Positions 25,341 to 33,686 of a DNA stretch of 64,000 nucleotides are shown piece after piece. Source of the stretch: a virus; IMG/VR virus record IMGVR_UViG_3300047321_000093, positions 1-64,000 of that record. One strand, written 5' to 3'. The notes beneath the pieces are model-generated. The model saw only the letters and a list, made by a program, of their open reading frames with translations, was not told the DNA's origin and did no database searches. Position numbers and translations under genes: made by a program. Each line of letters opens with the position of its first letter. Positions within the stretch are counted from its first letter, which is position 1.

Positions 25341-25534
25341 GCTTTCTCTCCCAGTGCCTTACGGGCAATAGTCCGCGCCTCCTCGATTTCATCCCAATCG
25401 CCGCCGACCATCTTGTCTTCAATGGCTGCGATAGCATGGAGCGCTGCCACCACCTTTTCGTAGTCAGCATAGAGGCAAAAGATCCCGTCCGGCCTCTCTG
25501 CTGTGCTTGTGCCGTATCTTTTCGGTTGTGTCAT
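25337..25534 (-). CDS. 65-aa hypothetical protein
   Basis: Opening MTQPKRYGTSTAERPDGIFC, then a helical region. No family recognised. It starts within the end of the dual-coded ORF next to it (4-base overlap). Confidence 0.55.
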   Translation of the reverse strand: MTQPKRYGTSTAERPDGIFCLYADYEKVVAALHAIAAIEDKMVGGDWDEIEEARTIARKALGEKA

Positions 25535-26364
25535 GCTGCCTCCTGGTCATTCATTGGAGAGTAGGGTGAATGCTGCCGCAGCCACTCTTGGTACTTGGCC
25601 GTTTCCAAGGCCCTTAAGTCGGTGTGACCGATGGGCCACCCCATGAGCCATTCGACCCAATCCGGATTCAGTGGGCCACTCTCCGTAGCAAAAACGAAGT
25701 GGTCCAGCCGGTCGTAGGTTCGATCGCGGCCATCCTTTCGCGTCAGCGCCTTGATGGATGACGCCTTGTGCATGGATGCCGTGGGCGTCGGGATACCGCG
25801 TTTCTTCACCGCGGTTGCCAGCCCGTCGCCACTCGTCTTGCTTGCACCCTTCCGATTGTGATTCCCACAGACGGTTGGAGTGGGCCAGAATCCAGATCCT
25901 TTCCCGCTCGTGATCGGCGCCGCAGTCGGCCGCAGAAAGCACTCCCCATTCCGCATTGAACCCCATCTCGGCCAGGTCTCCGAGAACTCTTCCGAGTCCC
26001 CGAGAAGTGAGCATTGGGCTGTTTTCCACAAAGACGAATCGTGGTCGTACTTCGCGAATGATCCGAGCCATTTCGACCCAGAGTCCGCTTCGTGCGCCTT
26101 CAAGGCCTGCACCGTTGCCCGCGGCGCTGATGTCCTGGCAGGGAAATCCGCCAGCCACGACATCAACAACTCCTCGCCAAGGTCGTCCGTCGAAAGTCCG
26201 AACGTCATCCCAAATCGGGAACGGCGGCATGGTTCCGTCGTTTTGCCTCGCAACAAGGACGGCTTGGGCGTAGGAATCAAATTCAACGGCGCAAACGCAT
26301 CGATGCCCGAGCAATTGACCCGCGAGAATTCCTCCACCATCGCCCGCGAAAAGATGAAGCTCAT
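25531..26364 (-). CDS. conserved phage protein dual-coded with the C5 methyltransferase
   Basis: 277 aa from ATG 26364, immediately after the DUF1364 stop (TGAATG), with GGAGG eight bases upstream. It is a different frame of the same strand as the methyltransferase over 818 bases. Motif-like parts SSLWKTAQCSL and FSETWPRWGSMRNGEC (about 110-145) and WPTPT resemble a recurrent phage/metagenome family often annotated next to or as DNA methyltransferase, so it is probably translated. Function unknown; a target-recognition or modification partner is possible. Confidence 0.6.
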   Translation of the reverse strand: MSFIFSRAMVEEFSRVNCSGIDAFAPLNLIPTPKPSLLRGKTTEPCRRSRFGMTFGLSTDDLGEELLMSWLADFPARTSAPRATVQALKAHEADSGSKWLGSFAKYDHDSSLWKTAQCSLLGDSEEFSETWPRWGSMRNGECFLRPTAAPITSGKGSGFWPTPTVCGNHNRKGASKTSGDGLATAVKKRGIPTPTASMHKASSIKALTRKDGRDRTYDRLDHFVFATESGPLNPDWVEWLMGWPIGHTDLRALETAKYQEWLRQHSPYSPMNDQEAA

Positions 26365-26368
26365 TCAA
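25547..26368 (-). CDS. DNA cytosine C5-methyltransferase
   Basis: 273 aa if started at TTG 26368 (reads MNELHLFAGDGGG), 4 bases before the ATG of the overlapping ORF; both would use the same GGAGG. All core motifs are present: I (FAGDGGG, 7-13), IV (GGFPCQ with catalytic C77), VI (ENS, about 115), VIII (HERERIW) and X (GNGQVP). It methylates cytosine in phage DNA, probably to evade restriction. No cognate restriction enzyme is nearby. The variable target-recognition region is short. Confidence 0.82.
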   Translation of the reverse strand: MNELHLFAGDGGGILAGQLLGHRCVCAVEFDSYAQAVLVARQNDGTMPPFPIWDDVRTFDGRPWRGVVDVVAGGFPCQDISAAGNGAGLEGARSGLWVEMARIIREVRPRFVFVENSPMLTSRGLGRVLGDLAEMGFNAEWGVLSAADCGADHERERIWILAHSNRLWESQSEGCKQDEWRRAGNRGEETRYPDAHGIHAQGVIHQGADAKGWPRSNLRPAGPLRFCYGEWPTESGLGRMAHGVAHRSHRLKGLGNGQVPRVAAAAFTLLSNE

Positions 26369-26832
26369 GCGACCTCCAATTCTTGTTGTTCGATGCCCAT
26401 TTTGCGAGCCCTTACGGGCTCCCATCGCTCATAGGCCCGATCCCAAACAGAGAACTTCAATTCCCTCGGTGCACCGCTCTGATCAATCCATCTATGACAG
26501 GCCGCGCAGCCAGGCACAGTGAATTCGTGTTTAGCCTTTAGTCCCATGCCTTTCCCATGCTTGCTTTGATTCGAATGGCACGGCACAACACTTTCACCGG
26601 GCAGCCACGGCGCGACGCATATCCCAGTCACCTGGAGAAAACACCGCATCCCGCGGCAAGCTGCCAGATACTTCGATCCCTCCGCAACCGTGGGCCGCTT
26701 CGGCTTACTCTTGAGCCGCTTCCGAGCCTCCTGGTTGCGCTCGAATTGCTGGCGGTCGGGCAGGGCGAACGGCTTGGGCTCTTTGCGTTTGAAGCCGGAG
26801 CGCGTCAGGCCTTTCTTTCGGGTGAGGCTCAT
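26365..26832 (-). CDS. DUF1364 protein (HNH-like nuclease)
   Basis: 155 aa from ATG 26832 (MSLTRKKGLTRSGFKRK) with GGAAGGA upstream. A basic N-terminus precedes the DUF1364 domain with paired cysteines and C-H-S-N...C-A-A-C-H, which form a zinc-bound HNH-type site. In lambdoid phages such proteins sit in the nin region with recombination genes, as here beside NinB. Confidence 0.75.
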   Translation of the reverse strand: MSLTRKKGLTRSGFKRKEPKPFALPDRQQFERNQEARKRLKSKPKRPTVAEGSKYLAACRGMRCFLQVTGICVAPWLPGESVVPCHSNQSKHGKGMGLKAKHEFTVPGCAACHRWIDQSGAPRELKFSVWDRAYERWEPVRARKMGIEQQELEVA

Positions 26833-26960
26833 GCTTCCTTCCACAAGTGATAGAAGGCAAAGAACGCGCAGTAAATCCCGGTTCCGATCCCAACAGGAAC
26901 GGTCATATGCGGCGACAGATATACGGCCGACAGGATGAAGAAAACGTGGCTGTCTTTCAT
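26829..26960 (-). CDS. 43-aa membrane peptide
   Basis: MKDSHVFFILSAVYL, then a second hydrophobic part (GIGTGIYCAFFAFYHLW). Overlaps both neighbours as ATGA. Function unknown. Confidence 0.55.
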   Translation of the reverse strand: MKDSHVFFILSAVYLSPHMTVPVGIGTGIYCAFFAFYHLWKEA

Positions 26961-27370
26961 TCGAATTGAACTCCCAAAGTTCCGCCCGCGTAGCTCTGCA
27001 CGGCATCCAGGTACTCGCTGAACTCGCCCACGCTCATCTGCGTCGTGGACTTGCGGCGCGTGATGATCTCGCCATCGGGCAGCGTCAGTTCGTCCAGAAT
27101 CCCGTACTTGCGCGCGAAGTATTCGTGCCATGTGTCTTTGTCGTATTGCTTGCCATCCACCCAAGCCTGTTCGCTAACCTGCTTGAGCACGGCACCGAAG
27201 TAGAAACGGTTCTGCTGCTGGTTCCGCTGGCGCTCCTCAGCCGTCACGATCAAACGCAACGGCTCGCCCTTGTCGGCAAAGACCGGCGCGTTGGCCTTGA
27301 TGAATGCGACGACGGCATTCCAGACGCCGCCGTTTTTTAGGGTGAACTCGCGATATAGGGCGGCGGTCAT
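26957..27370 (-). CDS. ninB: NinB-family recombination protein
   Basis: 137 aa from ATG 27370. The sequence LIVTAEERQRNQQQNRFYFG and TWHEYFARKYG...RRKSTTQMS is the hallmark of NinB (lambda Orf), an ssDNA-binding recombination mediator that can replace RecFOR. Coupled to its neighbours by ATGA overlaps. Confidence 0.88.
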   Translation of the reverse strand: MTAALYREFTLKNGGVWNAVVAFIKANAPVFADKGEPLRLIVTAEERQRNQQQNRFYFGAVLKQVSEQAWVDGKQYDKDTWHEYFARKYGILDELTLPDGEIITRRKSTTQMSVGEFSEYLDAVQSYAGGTLGVQFE

Positions 27371-27552
27371 TTCGGGCTCCCGTAGCAGGAATTTCCACAC
27401 ACCGGGCACACGACTCGTAAATACGTGCCCTCACGCTGATCGCTTTCGACATGGCCTTCGCTCTCAAGGCATTCGAAGCGAGTTCTGCAGTTCGTGCACA
27501 TCGCCTTCCATTCGCGCTCGCTGGGGAGCGTTCCGCGCTCAATGATCTTCAT
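27367..27552 (-). CDS. 61-aa zinc-ribbon protein
   Basis: Two CxxC pairs (C19-T-N-C, C49-P-V-C) separated by about 27 residues make a single zinc ribbon. Possibly nucleic-acid binding. No specific family. Confidence 0.6.
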   Translation of the reverse strand: MKIIERGTLPSEREWKAMCTNCRTRFECLESEGHVESDQREGTYLRVVCPVCGNSCYGSPK

Positions 27553-27785
27553 GCCATCCCCCGTTTAACGATCCAATGGACCCAGAACCCACGCATCCAC
27601 GAAAACGCGTACAGAAAGCACAGCGCGAAAATCCCGTACTGGCCAGCCTTCCATGTCGTCCAGAACCAGAACGGTTGCGACGCTAGGCCGAACAGGCATG
27701 CATAACGCCGCACCGATTCACGCTTGTCTTGCGACAGGAAAACAGCAGTTACGCCACAAAGGCCGATTGCGATTTGGTCGATCAT
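27549..27785 (-). CDS. 78-aa membrane protein
   Basis: Two or three hydrophobic segments rich in Trp and Phe (PFWFWTTWKAGQYGIFALCF). Unknown function; part of the coupled early operon. Confidence 0.55.
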   Translation of the reverse strand: MIDQIAIGLCGVTAVFLSQDKRESVRRYACLFGLASQPFWFWTTWKAGQYGIFALCFLYAFSWMRGFWVHWIVKRGMA

Positions 27786-28009
27786 TGCGCCGCTCCCGCT
27801 GCGGCGTCCCGTTGCGCACGCTCGCGCGTCTCTGTCGCGAGGCGTGACATGTCGTATTCCGCTTCAGCCTCCCAGCGAAGGACATTTGCAACGCCCGCGA
27901 ACCGCGCCACCTCAAGCAAGACGGCGCCGTCTTTCATGCCACGGGCTGCCATTTCTTCGATGCGGGTGAGATGCGCCTTACAACGCACGATGAGTTCGGA
28001 CGAATTCAT
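27782..28009 (-). CDS. 75-aa helical protein
   Basis: Charged and helical throughout (MNSSELIVRCKAHLTRIEEM). No family recognised. ATGA overlaps at both ends. Confidence 0.5.
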   Translation of the reverse strand: MNSSELIVRCKAHLTRIEEMAARGMKDGAVLLEVARFAGVANVLRWEAEAEYDMSRLATETRERAQRDAAAGAAQ

Positions 28010-28182
28010 GCCGCTTCCTCCTTCTCTTCCTTCGTAGTAGTGTGGGCGACAGCTAAGCGTTGGATTTCGATAGCGAAGCGCACCAGCTTGTCCATGCTGC
28101 CAGCGTGGATCCCATGGGCGTTGGCGAACTCATAGAGAGCGGCCGGGCGGTCGAAGCCGGTTACTTCGTATTGGGTGGTCAT
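28006..28182 (-). CDS. 58-aa hypothetical protein
   Basis: MTTQYEVTGFDRPAALYEFANAH-type opening, Lys/Glu-rich end. Overlaps the methyltransferase stop and the next start by 4 bases each. Confidence 0.55.
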   Translation of the reverse strand: MTTQYEVTGFDRPAALYEFANAHGIHAGSMDKLVRFAIEIQRLAVAHTTTKEEKEEAA

Positions 28183-29063
28183 GCTGCAGCCTCCGAGAAC
28201 AGGTCAACTTGATCGAGCACGGCGCTCTTGCAATTCTCGGTGGCGAGCTTGAAATAACTGCTTTTCAACTCGCTCCCGATACCGCGCCTGCCCATCTTCA
28301 GCGCCATATAGACTTCGCTCCCGATGCCGAGAAAGGGGGTGTAGACCAAATCGTTCGGATTGGTCCACAGTTCGATAGCGCGCTCGACAACCTCTAACTG
28401 GATGGGCGATATATGTCTTTCATCATCGTTCTCGCGAGCGCTCATGTACTGCAGGGTCTTGGACTGGTTAATGTCCATCCAGACCGGCGAGGCGAAGCGC
28501 TGCCACAGGTCAACCGGAAAGCTTTCGTGCGTGTGCGTGACCGGCTCCGGGTTCTCGCCCGGCTTGCGCATGATGACGAGATAGTCAGCGATGCCCTGGC
28601 GGCTCATGGCGCTGTCTTTGCGAAGCTGCTTGTAGAGCAGGCCGAGTGCCTTGGTGCGCTGCATCGCGACAACCGGGTCTTTCCAGATGCACACTTCGGA
28701 GTGGTAGATGAATCCGGCTTGTTGGTGCGCGCGGATGATCTCGCCGCGGAAGTCTTTCAGGCCGATATAGCCGTCCCGCGTCTTGGACGTCGGGAGCTGC
28801 ATGCAGTGGATCGCGACCAGCCGCCCCGGCTTCATGATGCGGATATGCTCCGCAATCAGGAACCGGTAGTGGGTCCAGAAATCCGCGCTCGATGCGTTGT
28901 TGCCCATGTCGCGCTCAGAATTGCTGAACACGAACAGCGATTCGAACGGCGGGCTGTAGACGGAAAAGTCGATCGAGTTGTCCGGCAGGGAACGTGCGAG
29001 GTCCACGCAATCCATATTGAAAATCGAAAACTTGTCGGTGATTTCTTGTGCGATGCAGTTCAC
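28179..29063 (-). CDS. DNA methyltransferase (N4/N6 amino type)
   Basis: 294 aa. Catalytic motif IV SPPF (about residue 38) comes first and the SAM-binding motif TPFLGIGSE (about 243) near the end, the beta-class order of the PF01555 family. It modifies adenine or cytosine amino groups. Its ATG overlaps the stop of the helicase gene by one base. The helicase pairing suggests a joint role on phage DNA. Confidence 0.85.
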   Translation of the reverse strand: MNCIAQEITDKFSIFNMDCVDLARSLPDNSIDFSVYSPPFESLFVFSNSERDMGNNASSADFWTHYRFLIAEHIRIMKPGRLVAIHCMQLPTSKTRDGYIGLKDFRGEIIRAHQQAGFIYHSEVCIWKDPVVAMQRTKALGLLYKQLRKDSAMSRQGIADYLVIMRKPGENPEPVTHTHESFPVDLWQRFASPVWMDINQSKTLQYMSARENDDERHISPIQLEVVERAIELWTNPNDLVYTPFLGIGSEVYMALKMGRRGIGSELKSSYFKLATENCKSAVLDQVDLFSEAAA

Positions 29064-30472
29064 TATGCGTACTCCACGTTATCGAATATCCATGCCGGGA
29101 TCGCTAGCGGCGTCATCGGCCGATAGACTTCCGTCCCACTCTTTGCGCCCTCGATCTGTCGCTTCGTAATCTCGCGCATCAGACCCACCATTTCGACCGC
29201 CATGGCGTCGCTCTGCGCCTGCTTGCGGGCGATGTTGGCTTTTACGGCACCCTCGGTATCGGCGGTGATGATGTGCGCCAGCACACGGCGCGTCTGCCCG
29301 AACCGGTAACAACGGCGCACAGCCTGGTAATAGGACTCGAAGCTGTCATCCATGCTCGCGAACACCATGCGCCGGCAGACGTGCTGCAGGTTCAGCCCGA
29401 AACCCATGATCGAAGGCTTGCTGACAATCACCCGGGCCTCGCCATGGGCGAACGCCATGATGTTTGCCTCTTTCTGATCGGGCTTCATGGAGCCGGTGAC
29501 TTCGACGGCGCCGGGGATAGCCTTCGTCAGCCGCTCGCTTTCCTCATTCAGGTGGCACCAGACAATGACCGGCTCATCAGTGCTGTTCGCGATGCTGGCC
29601 GCTAGCTCGATGCGTTGGTCGATCGTGCTTTTCTTGGCCTGGCGGCGTTCCGTCAGGCTTTGGGCGATCATGGTGAAAAGCTGACCTTCCGGTGCGGCGT
29701 CGCTTTCGACTACATGCTCGACCAGCTCAAGCGGCGGCAGGAGATAGCGCGAGCCGTCGAATCCAAGGTCGGCCGGGCTGCGGATGCAGATAGCCCACGT
29801 CGCCATCCACTCCCAAAACTTGACCTTGCCGTGACCCTTTAGGCGCCAGTTACCCGTGTCGCCGCCATCATGAGTGAAGAACGTTGACAGCATTTCGACA
29901 GCATTCATCACGCCAAGAAATTCCGCCTGATTGCCGAGCTCCATCCAGTCGTTCGGGCTGGGCGTCGCCGTGCACGACAGCTTGTACGGCGTACGGCGAA
30001 ACGCTTCCGTGATGTATGCGCGCGTCTTGCTGCTGTGCGATTTCAGGATGGAGCTCTCATCGAGCACCACGCCAACGAACGAATCGAGCTCGAAGTGCTC
30101 AAGCATTTCGTAGTTCGTGATGGTGATGCCGTCCTCGACTTCGGAATCGTGCCGGCAATACTTGATCGTGATGCCGAACTTTGCGGCTTCCTCGGCAGTC
30201 TGCTGAGCTACGCAAAGCGGCGCGACGATGATTACGTTGCCGCCCGTATGCTCACAAACGTATTTCGCCCAAGTGGTTTGCTGCAGCGTCTTGCCGAGCC
30301 CCGTATCCTCGAATAGCGCCGCGCGGCCGCGCTTCAGTGCCCACTTTACGCAGGCTGCCTGGAAATCGAACAGCGGGCCAACCGGCACGTCACAGTCAAA
30401 GCCGCTCGGCACGTCGGCAATCTGCTTGCTAGCGATGAATTGTTCGTATGCGCCCATTACCAGATCGCTCAT
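29063..30472 (-). CDS. SNF2/DEAD-type helicase
   Basis: 469 aa from ATG 30472 (MSDLVMGAYEQF). It has an ATP-binding D-T-G-L-G-K-T (about 60), a DExx box L-D-E-S-S (about 140), TATPSPNDW (about 170), and motif VI-like YQAVRRCYRFGQTR (about 400). This is a full SNF2-type translocase. It may remodel or unwind DNA during replication or modification. It has no nuclease domain. Confidence 0.85.
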   Translation of the reverse strand: MSDLVMGAYEQFIASKQIADVPSGFDCDVPVGPLFDFQAACVKWALKRGRAALFEDTGLGKTLQQTTWAKYVCEHTGGNVIIVAPLCVAQQTAEEAAKFGITIKYCRHDSEVEDGITITNYEMLEHFELDSFVGVVLDESSILKSHSSKTRAYITEAFRRTPYKLSCTATPSPNDWMELGNQAEFLGVMNAVEMLSTFFTHDGGDTGNWRLKGHGKVKFWEWMATWAICIRSPADLGFDGSRYLLPPLELVEHVVESDAAPEGQLFTMIAQSLTERRQAKKSTIDQRIELAASIANSTDEPVIVWCHLNEESERLTKAIPGAVEVTGSMKPDQKEANIMAFAHGEARVIVSKPSIMGFGLNLQHVCRRMVFASMDDSFESYYQAVRRCYRFGQTRRVLAHIITADTEGAVKANIARKQAQSDAMAVEMVGLMREITKRQIEGAKSGTEVYRPMTPLAIPAWIFDNVEYA

Positions 30473-30855
30473 GCGGCCTCCGAATTGGACGCGACTCGCA
30501 TCCGAACCATGGCGTTGATGGTTTGCAGCAAAAGAGAATCCGCTTTCGGGAACCATGAGCCATCATCGCGAAACATGCTGTCCGACATGCGCTCGTATTC
30601 TTCTTCTGAAACTCCAAGCGCCTCCGCAGTCAGATAGAACAGTCGCGGCTTCGAGCCGTTCATTTGCCCGCGCTCCTGTTCCTGCACTTGCTCGAATAGA
30701 ACGCCTAGGTTCAGCATCAGTTCGACGCGAATCGACTCCTGCCCCCAATCCAGAATCTGTGCGAGAGCTTGAATGGTCATCGGCCCGTTGGCCTTGAGCG
30801 CTTCGATCATTGCCTTGCGGCGATTTTCTTTGTGCTTGTTGCCCTTGCGGTTCAT
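30469..30855 (-). CDS. winged-helix-like DNA-binding protein
   Basis: 128 aa. Basic N-terminus (MNRKGNKHKENRRKAM) followed by a helix-turn-helix-like segment (GPMTIQALAQILDWGQESIR, about 24-43). Regulatory or replication accessory role is inferred. Overlaps helicase and RusA genes by 4 bases. Confidence 0.5.
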   Translation of the reverse strand: MNRKGNKHKENRRKAMIEALKANGPMTIQALAQILDWGQESIRVELMLNLGVLFEQVQEQERGQMNGSKPRLFYLTAEALGVSEEEYERMSDSMFRDDGSWFPKADSLLLQTINAMVRMRVASNSEAA

Positions 30856-31334
30856 GCCGCCTCCTTTTCTGCATACTCTTGAACCCGTACCGCAACATGC
30901 GGCACGGCTCCGTACTGCTTCACGATCGTTGCCGAGACGATCAACTTGTCGTCTAGATAAACTATGCCGTTCATAGCATCGGCAATCGCCTTGCAGACGT
31001 TGTCCAGATCGGGCTTGACCGTGGCGCCGATCAGCCCGCGCTCCGCCAACGCTTGGCGCTTCTTCGACCAGCTCGCCGGGATTGGCATGTTCATCGTCAG
31101 CAGCAGGGCGACCGGGCGCTTCATTGGGGTTGCGCCGGCCATCGCCTCAGCGGCGGCCAACTTCACTAGGTTCTCGTAGTTCGCCGTCTTTTCGGGCGTT
31201 CGCACCTGGACGTGCGCGCCATGCCGCGAGAACTTGGGGCGCCCCTTACCGACCGGAACGCCGGGGACGGTGAACGCCACGCCCTTAGCACTACTATTCA
31301 CACTGCTCGCTACTGCTTCCATCCCCACCCCCAT
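30852..31334 (-). CDS. rusA: RusA-family Holliday junction resolvase
   Basis: 160 aa. It has VPVGKGRPKFSR near the N-terminus and the catalytic stretch KPDLDNVCKAIADAMNG...YLDDKLI, whose aspartates bind the metal ion. It resolves recombination and replication intermediates before packaging. The ATG overlaps the previous stop as TAATG; MEAVASSV four codons in is an alternative start. Confidence 0.9.
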   Translation of the reverse strand: MGVGMEAVASSVNSSAKGVAFTVPGVPVGKGRPKFSRHGAHVQVRTPEKTANYENLVKLAAAEAMAGATPMKRPVALLLTMNMPIPASWSKKRQALAERGLIGATVKPDLDNVCKAIADAMNGIVYLDDKLIVSATIVKQYGAVPHVAVRVQEYAEKEAA

Positions 31335-31498
31335 TACTTCCGTTCAGTCCAAAGCGCCTGGAGCGCTTGCTTTATCTGCGATGCTGCGTGTGTGCCGAAT
31401 GCGGTTTCGATCTCGCTGATGTAGGCCCGTCTTCGTTCTAGCGGCCAGTCGGCGATTTCTTCGGTGACTTCGCGTAGACGGGCGGGATCGGAAATCAT
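31334..31498 (-). CDS. 54-aa hypothetical protein
   Basis: MISDPARLREVTEEIADWPL, then an Arg-rich helical part; resembles the small DUF-type proteins that often precede rusA. TAATG coupling to rusA and ATGA to the gene before. Confidence 0.6.
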   Translation of the reverse strand: MISDPARLREVTEEIADWPLERRRAYISEIETAFGTHAASQIKQALQALWTERK

Positions 31499-31911
31499 CA
31501 GAACGGAATCGATGTGTCCAGCTCACTAAAGCTGATATTGATCTCGCCAATCGGACCAAGCAGAGTCATAGCTCTCTCTACGATGCGGGCAACATCTCGA
31601 AGGCTGATGCGCTCTGATTCTTCGCCTTCGAGCATCTGAACGTAGAAATTTCGGCCTCTGGCAAGACAAAGAATGAAGCTCGCCAAGAAATATTCCTGAC
31701 GGCGCGGGAAGTGTTCTTCGGTCCTAATCACGATCACCGGCTGGTCTGACTCAAAGCCGAGTGCAAAAGAGAACATTCCATCGTCCGATTCACACAGTTC
31801 CATCGTCCCAAGCCTTTCGGCGAGAGAGAATTCCTTAATATGCGTGCGCTCCGTTGTAACCTTCAGGCCGGCCGCGCGAAGAACGTCCAATGCTTCCGAT
31901 GCTTTGCTCAT
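31498..31911 (-). CDS. 137-aa hypothetical protein
   Basis: Mixed alpha/beta sequence starting MSKASEALDVLRAAGLKVTT. No family recognised. It lies between the primase-helicase and RusA genes, so a replication accessory role is possible. Confidence 0.5.
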   Translation of the reverse strand: MSKASEALDVLRAAGLKVTTERTHIKEFSLAERLGTMELCESDDGMFSFALGFESDQPVIVIRTEEHFPRRQEYFLASFILCLARGRNFYVQMLEGEESERISLRDVARIVERAMTLLGPIGEINISFSELDTSIPF

Positions 31912-33686
31912 GCTGTTTCTCCAATCTTCTGGGTAAATGGAACGTAGATATGCGGGCGACGGGCCCGACTTGTGCTGAACTGCATACAGGCGCGATTCAC
32001 GTACAGCGCCAGCTTGCGATGTTGTGTCTCGCCGTTGCGGTTTTTGAACAGCTCAAGGATCGCATCCGGTTCGTCGTTTTGCTGACCCTCTTCCTTCTGC
32101 GCCGACCAGACCGAAAATAGGTTGTCGGCCGCATCGGTGATCTTGCTGCTACCGGACACATCCATCTTTCCGGGCGCTTCGCTCTCGTCGCGACCTTTGC
32201 GGGGATGCGCAACAAGGTGCACATGGACGCCGATTCCACGAGCGAAGGCCGTAAGCTTGCGCATCGCTTCCTTCTGCGACGTCATCGCGCCGGAACCGTC
32301 CTCGAGAACGTCGGTCATCATCAGACTGTCAATCACGAAGTGGCGGATGCCATAGCGCTTGAAGCCGTAGGAGAAGACGGTAATCAGGCGGTCAATCGTC
32401 GCCGTGCCGACAAGTGCAAAAAGCCAGATTCGATCGCGCAACCATTCGCACATCGCGTCGAGATATTGAGGGGTAGGGCGATCAATGCCGCCGAGTTGCT
32501 TTGCCATGCGCTTGCCCTGCCGCTCGGGCGTCATTTCGCCGGAGAAGACGCAGACACGCTCGCCTTGATCCATCACGCCAATCAGAATCTGATTCAGCAT
32601 CAGCGACTTGCCGTGTCCGTTGTAGCCAGTCCACACCGTCAATTCGCCCGGCCTGAATTCAAACCAGTCCATGCGCTCGCCGCAGAACGACAACTGCGGG
32701 TAGGCGATCTCATCGTGCGACGGATAGAAAAGCGCCTTAACTCCGCCCCAGAATTCAGACAGCGACTTCAGCTCTTCCGGATCGAACGTCTTTGCTTGTG
32801 CGAAGTGCGTTCTGAAATCGTCTTGCGTCGCGCCGGTCAACAGGAATTCATTGGCGTCCTTCTTCGGGAACGTGACGACCTTGCATCGGTCCAGACCGAG
32901 CCGATTCGCTACCTCGCGCGCGCCTTTCTGACCCGCTTCGTCGTTGTCGTAGCACAGGTAAATCTCACTGAAGCGCTCGAGTCGCGCCCAGTCGTTGTCG
33001 ATCCATTGATGGTTCCCGGCGCCGGCATTGACCGACATGGCAGGAATGCCGACCTGATACAAGCTCATGGCGTCAATCTCGCCCTCAGTAATCGCGATAC
33101 CGCGCTTCTTCGGGTCGATCAGATGCCAGCCGAACAGACACGGCTCGGCACCGGCTTCCTGTCTCATGTCCTTCTTTTCAACGATGTTGCGGTACTTGGC
33201 GTTGATGAGTTCGCCTTCGCGGATATACGGGAACAGAGCGTAGATCGAGCCATTGCGGTCAACTTCACCGATTCGATACGCTTCGACCGTAGCCTCCGTA
33301 AGACCGCGGCTCGAGAACCATTCGCCGAGAGCACTTTTCGGCGCCTGACGTTTGGCCTTGGGGGGCCGCTTGTATGTCGGCGCCTCGCGGTGCGGCATCT
33401 CGTCACGAACGCCCAGGAACTGCTTTGCCTCGCGCATTGCTTCGGGAATCGACAAGGCTCGGCACTGCATCCAAAGGTCGAGCATGTCGCCGGCTGCGCC
33501 CGTGCTGAAATCTTTCCACACGCCGCGCTTTGCCCCAGACAGGCAGACCGACAAGGATTGCCCAGCCTCACCCGCCACGCTCCCGACCTTCCACTCCTTC
33601 GAGACCTTTTTGCCCTGCGGCAACAGGTGCTCAGCGACCGTCGCTGCGTTGTCTGCCATGAGTGCTGCGAGTTCCCGTGCGTTCAT
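31908..33686 (-). CDS. primase-helicase (Toprim plus DnaB-like)
   Basis: 592 aa. A primase-like N-terminus precedes a Toprim domain with ITEGEIDAMS (about 197) and YDNDEAG (about 243). The RecA-type helicase domain follows, with Walker A GYNGHGKS (about 362) and Walker B FVIDSL (about 450). The order equals T7 gp4. It primes and unwinds at the phage fork. The N-terminus lacks an obvious Cys4 zinc site. Confidence 0.88.
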   Translation of the reverse strand: MNARELAALMADNAATVAEHLLPQGKKVSKEWKVGSVAGEAGQSLSVCLSGAKRGVWKDFSTGAAGDMLDLWMQCRALSIPEAMREAKQFLGVRDEMPHREAPTYKRPPKAKRQAPKSALGEWFSSRGLTEATVEAYRIGEVDRNGSIYALFPYIREGELINAKYRNIVEKKDMRQEAGAEPCLFGWHLIDPKKRGIAITEGEIDAMSLYQVGIPAMSVNAGAGNHQWIDNDWARLERFSEIYLCYDNDEAGQKGAREVANRLGLDRCKVVTFPKKDANEFLLTGATQDDFRTHFAQAKTFDPEELKSLSEFWGGVKALFYPSHDEIAYPQLSFCGERMDWFEFRPGELTVWTGYNGHGKSLMLNQILIGVMDQGERVCVFSGEMTPERQGKRMAKQLGGIDRPTPQYLDAMCEWLRDRIWLFALVGTATIDRLITVFSYGFKRYGIRHFVIDSLMMTDVLEDGSGAMTSQKEAMRKLTAFARGIGVHVHLVAHPRKGRDESEAPGKMDVSGSSKITDAADNLFSVWSAQKEEGQQNDEPDAILELFKNRNGETQHRKLALYVNRACMQFSTSRARRPHIYVPFTQKIGETA

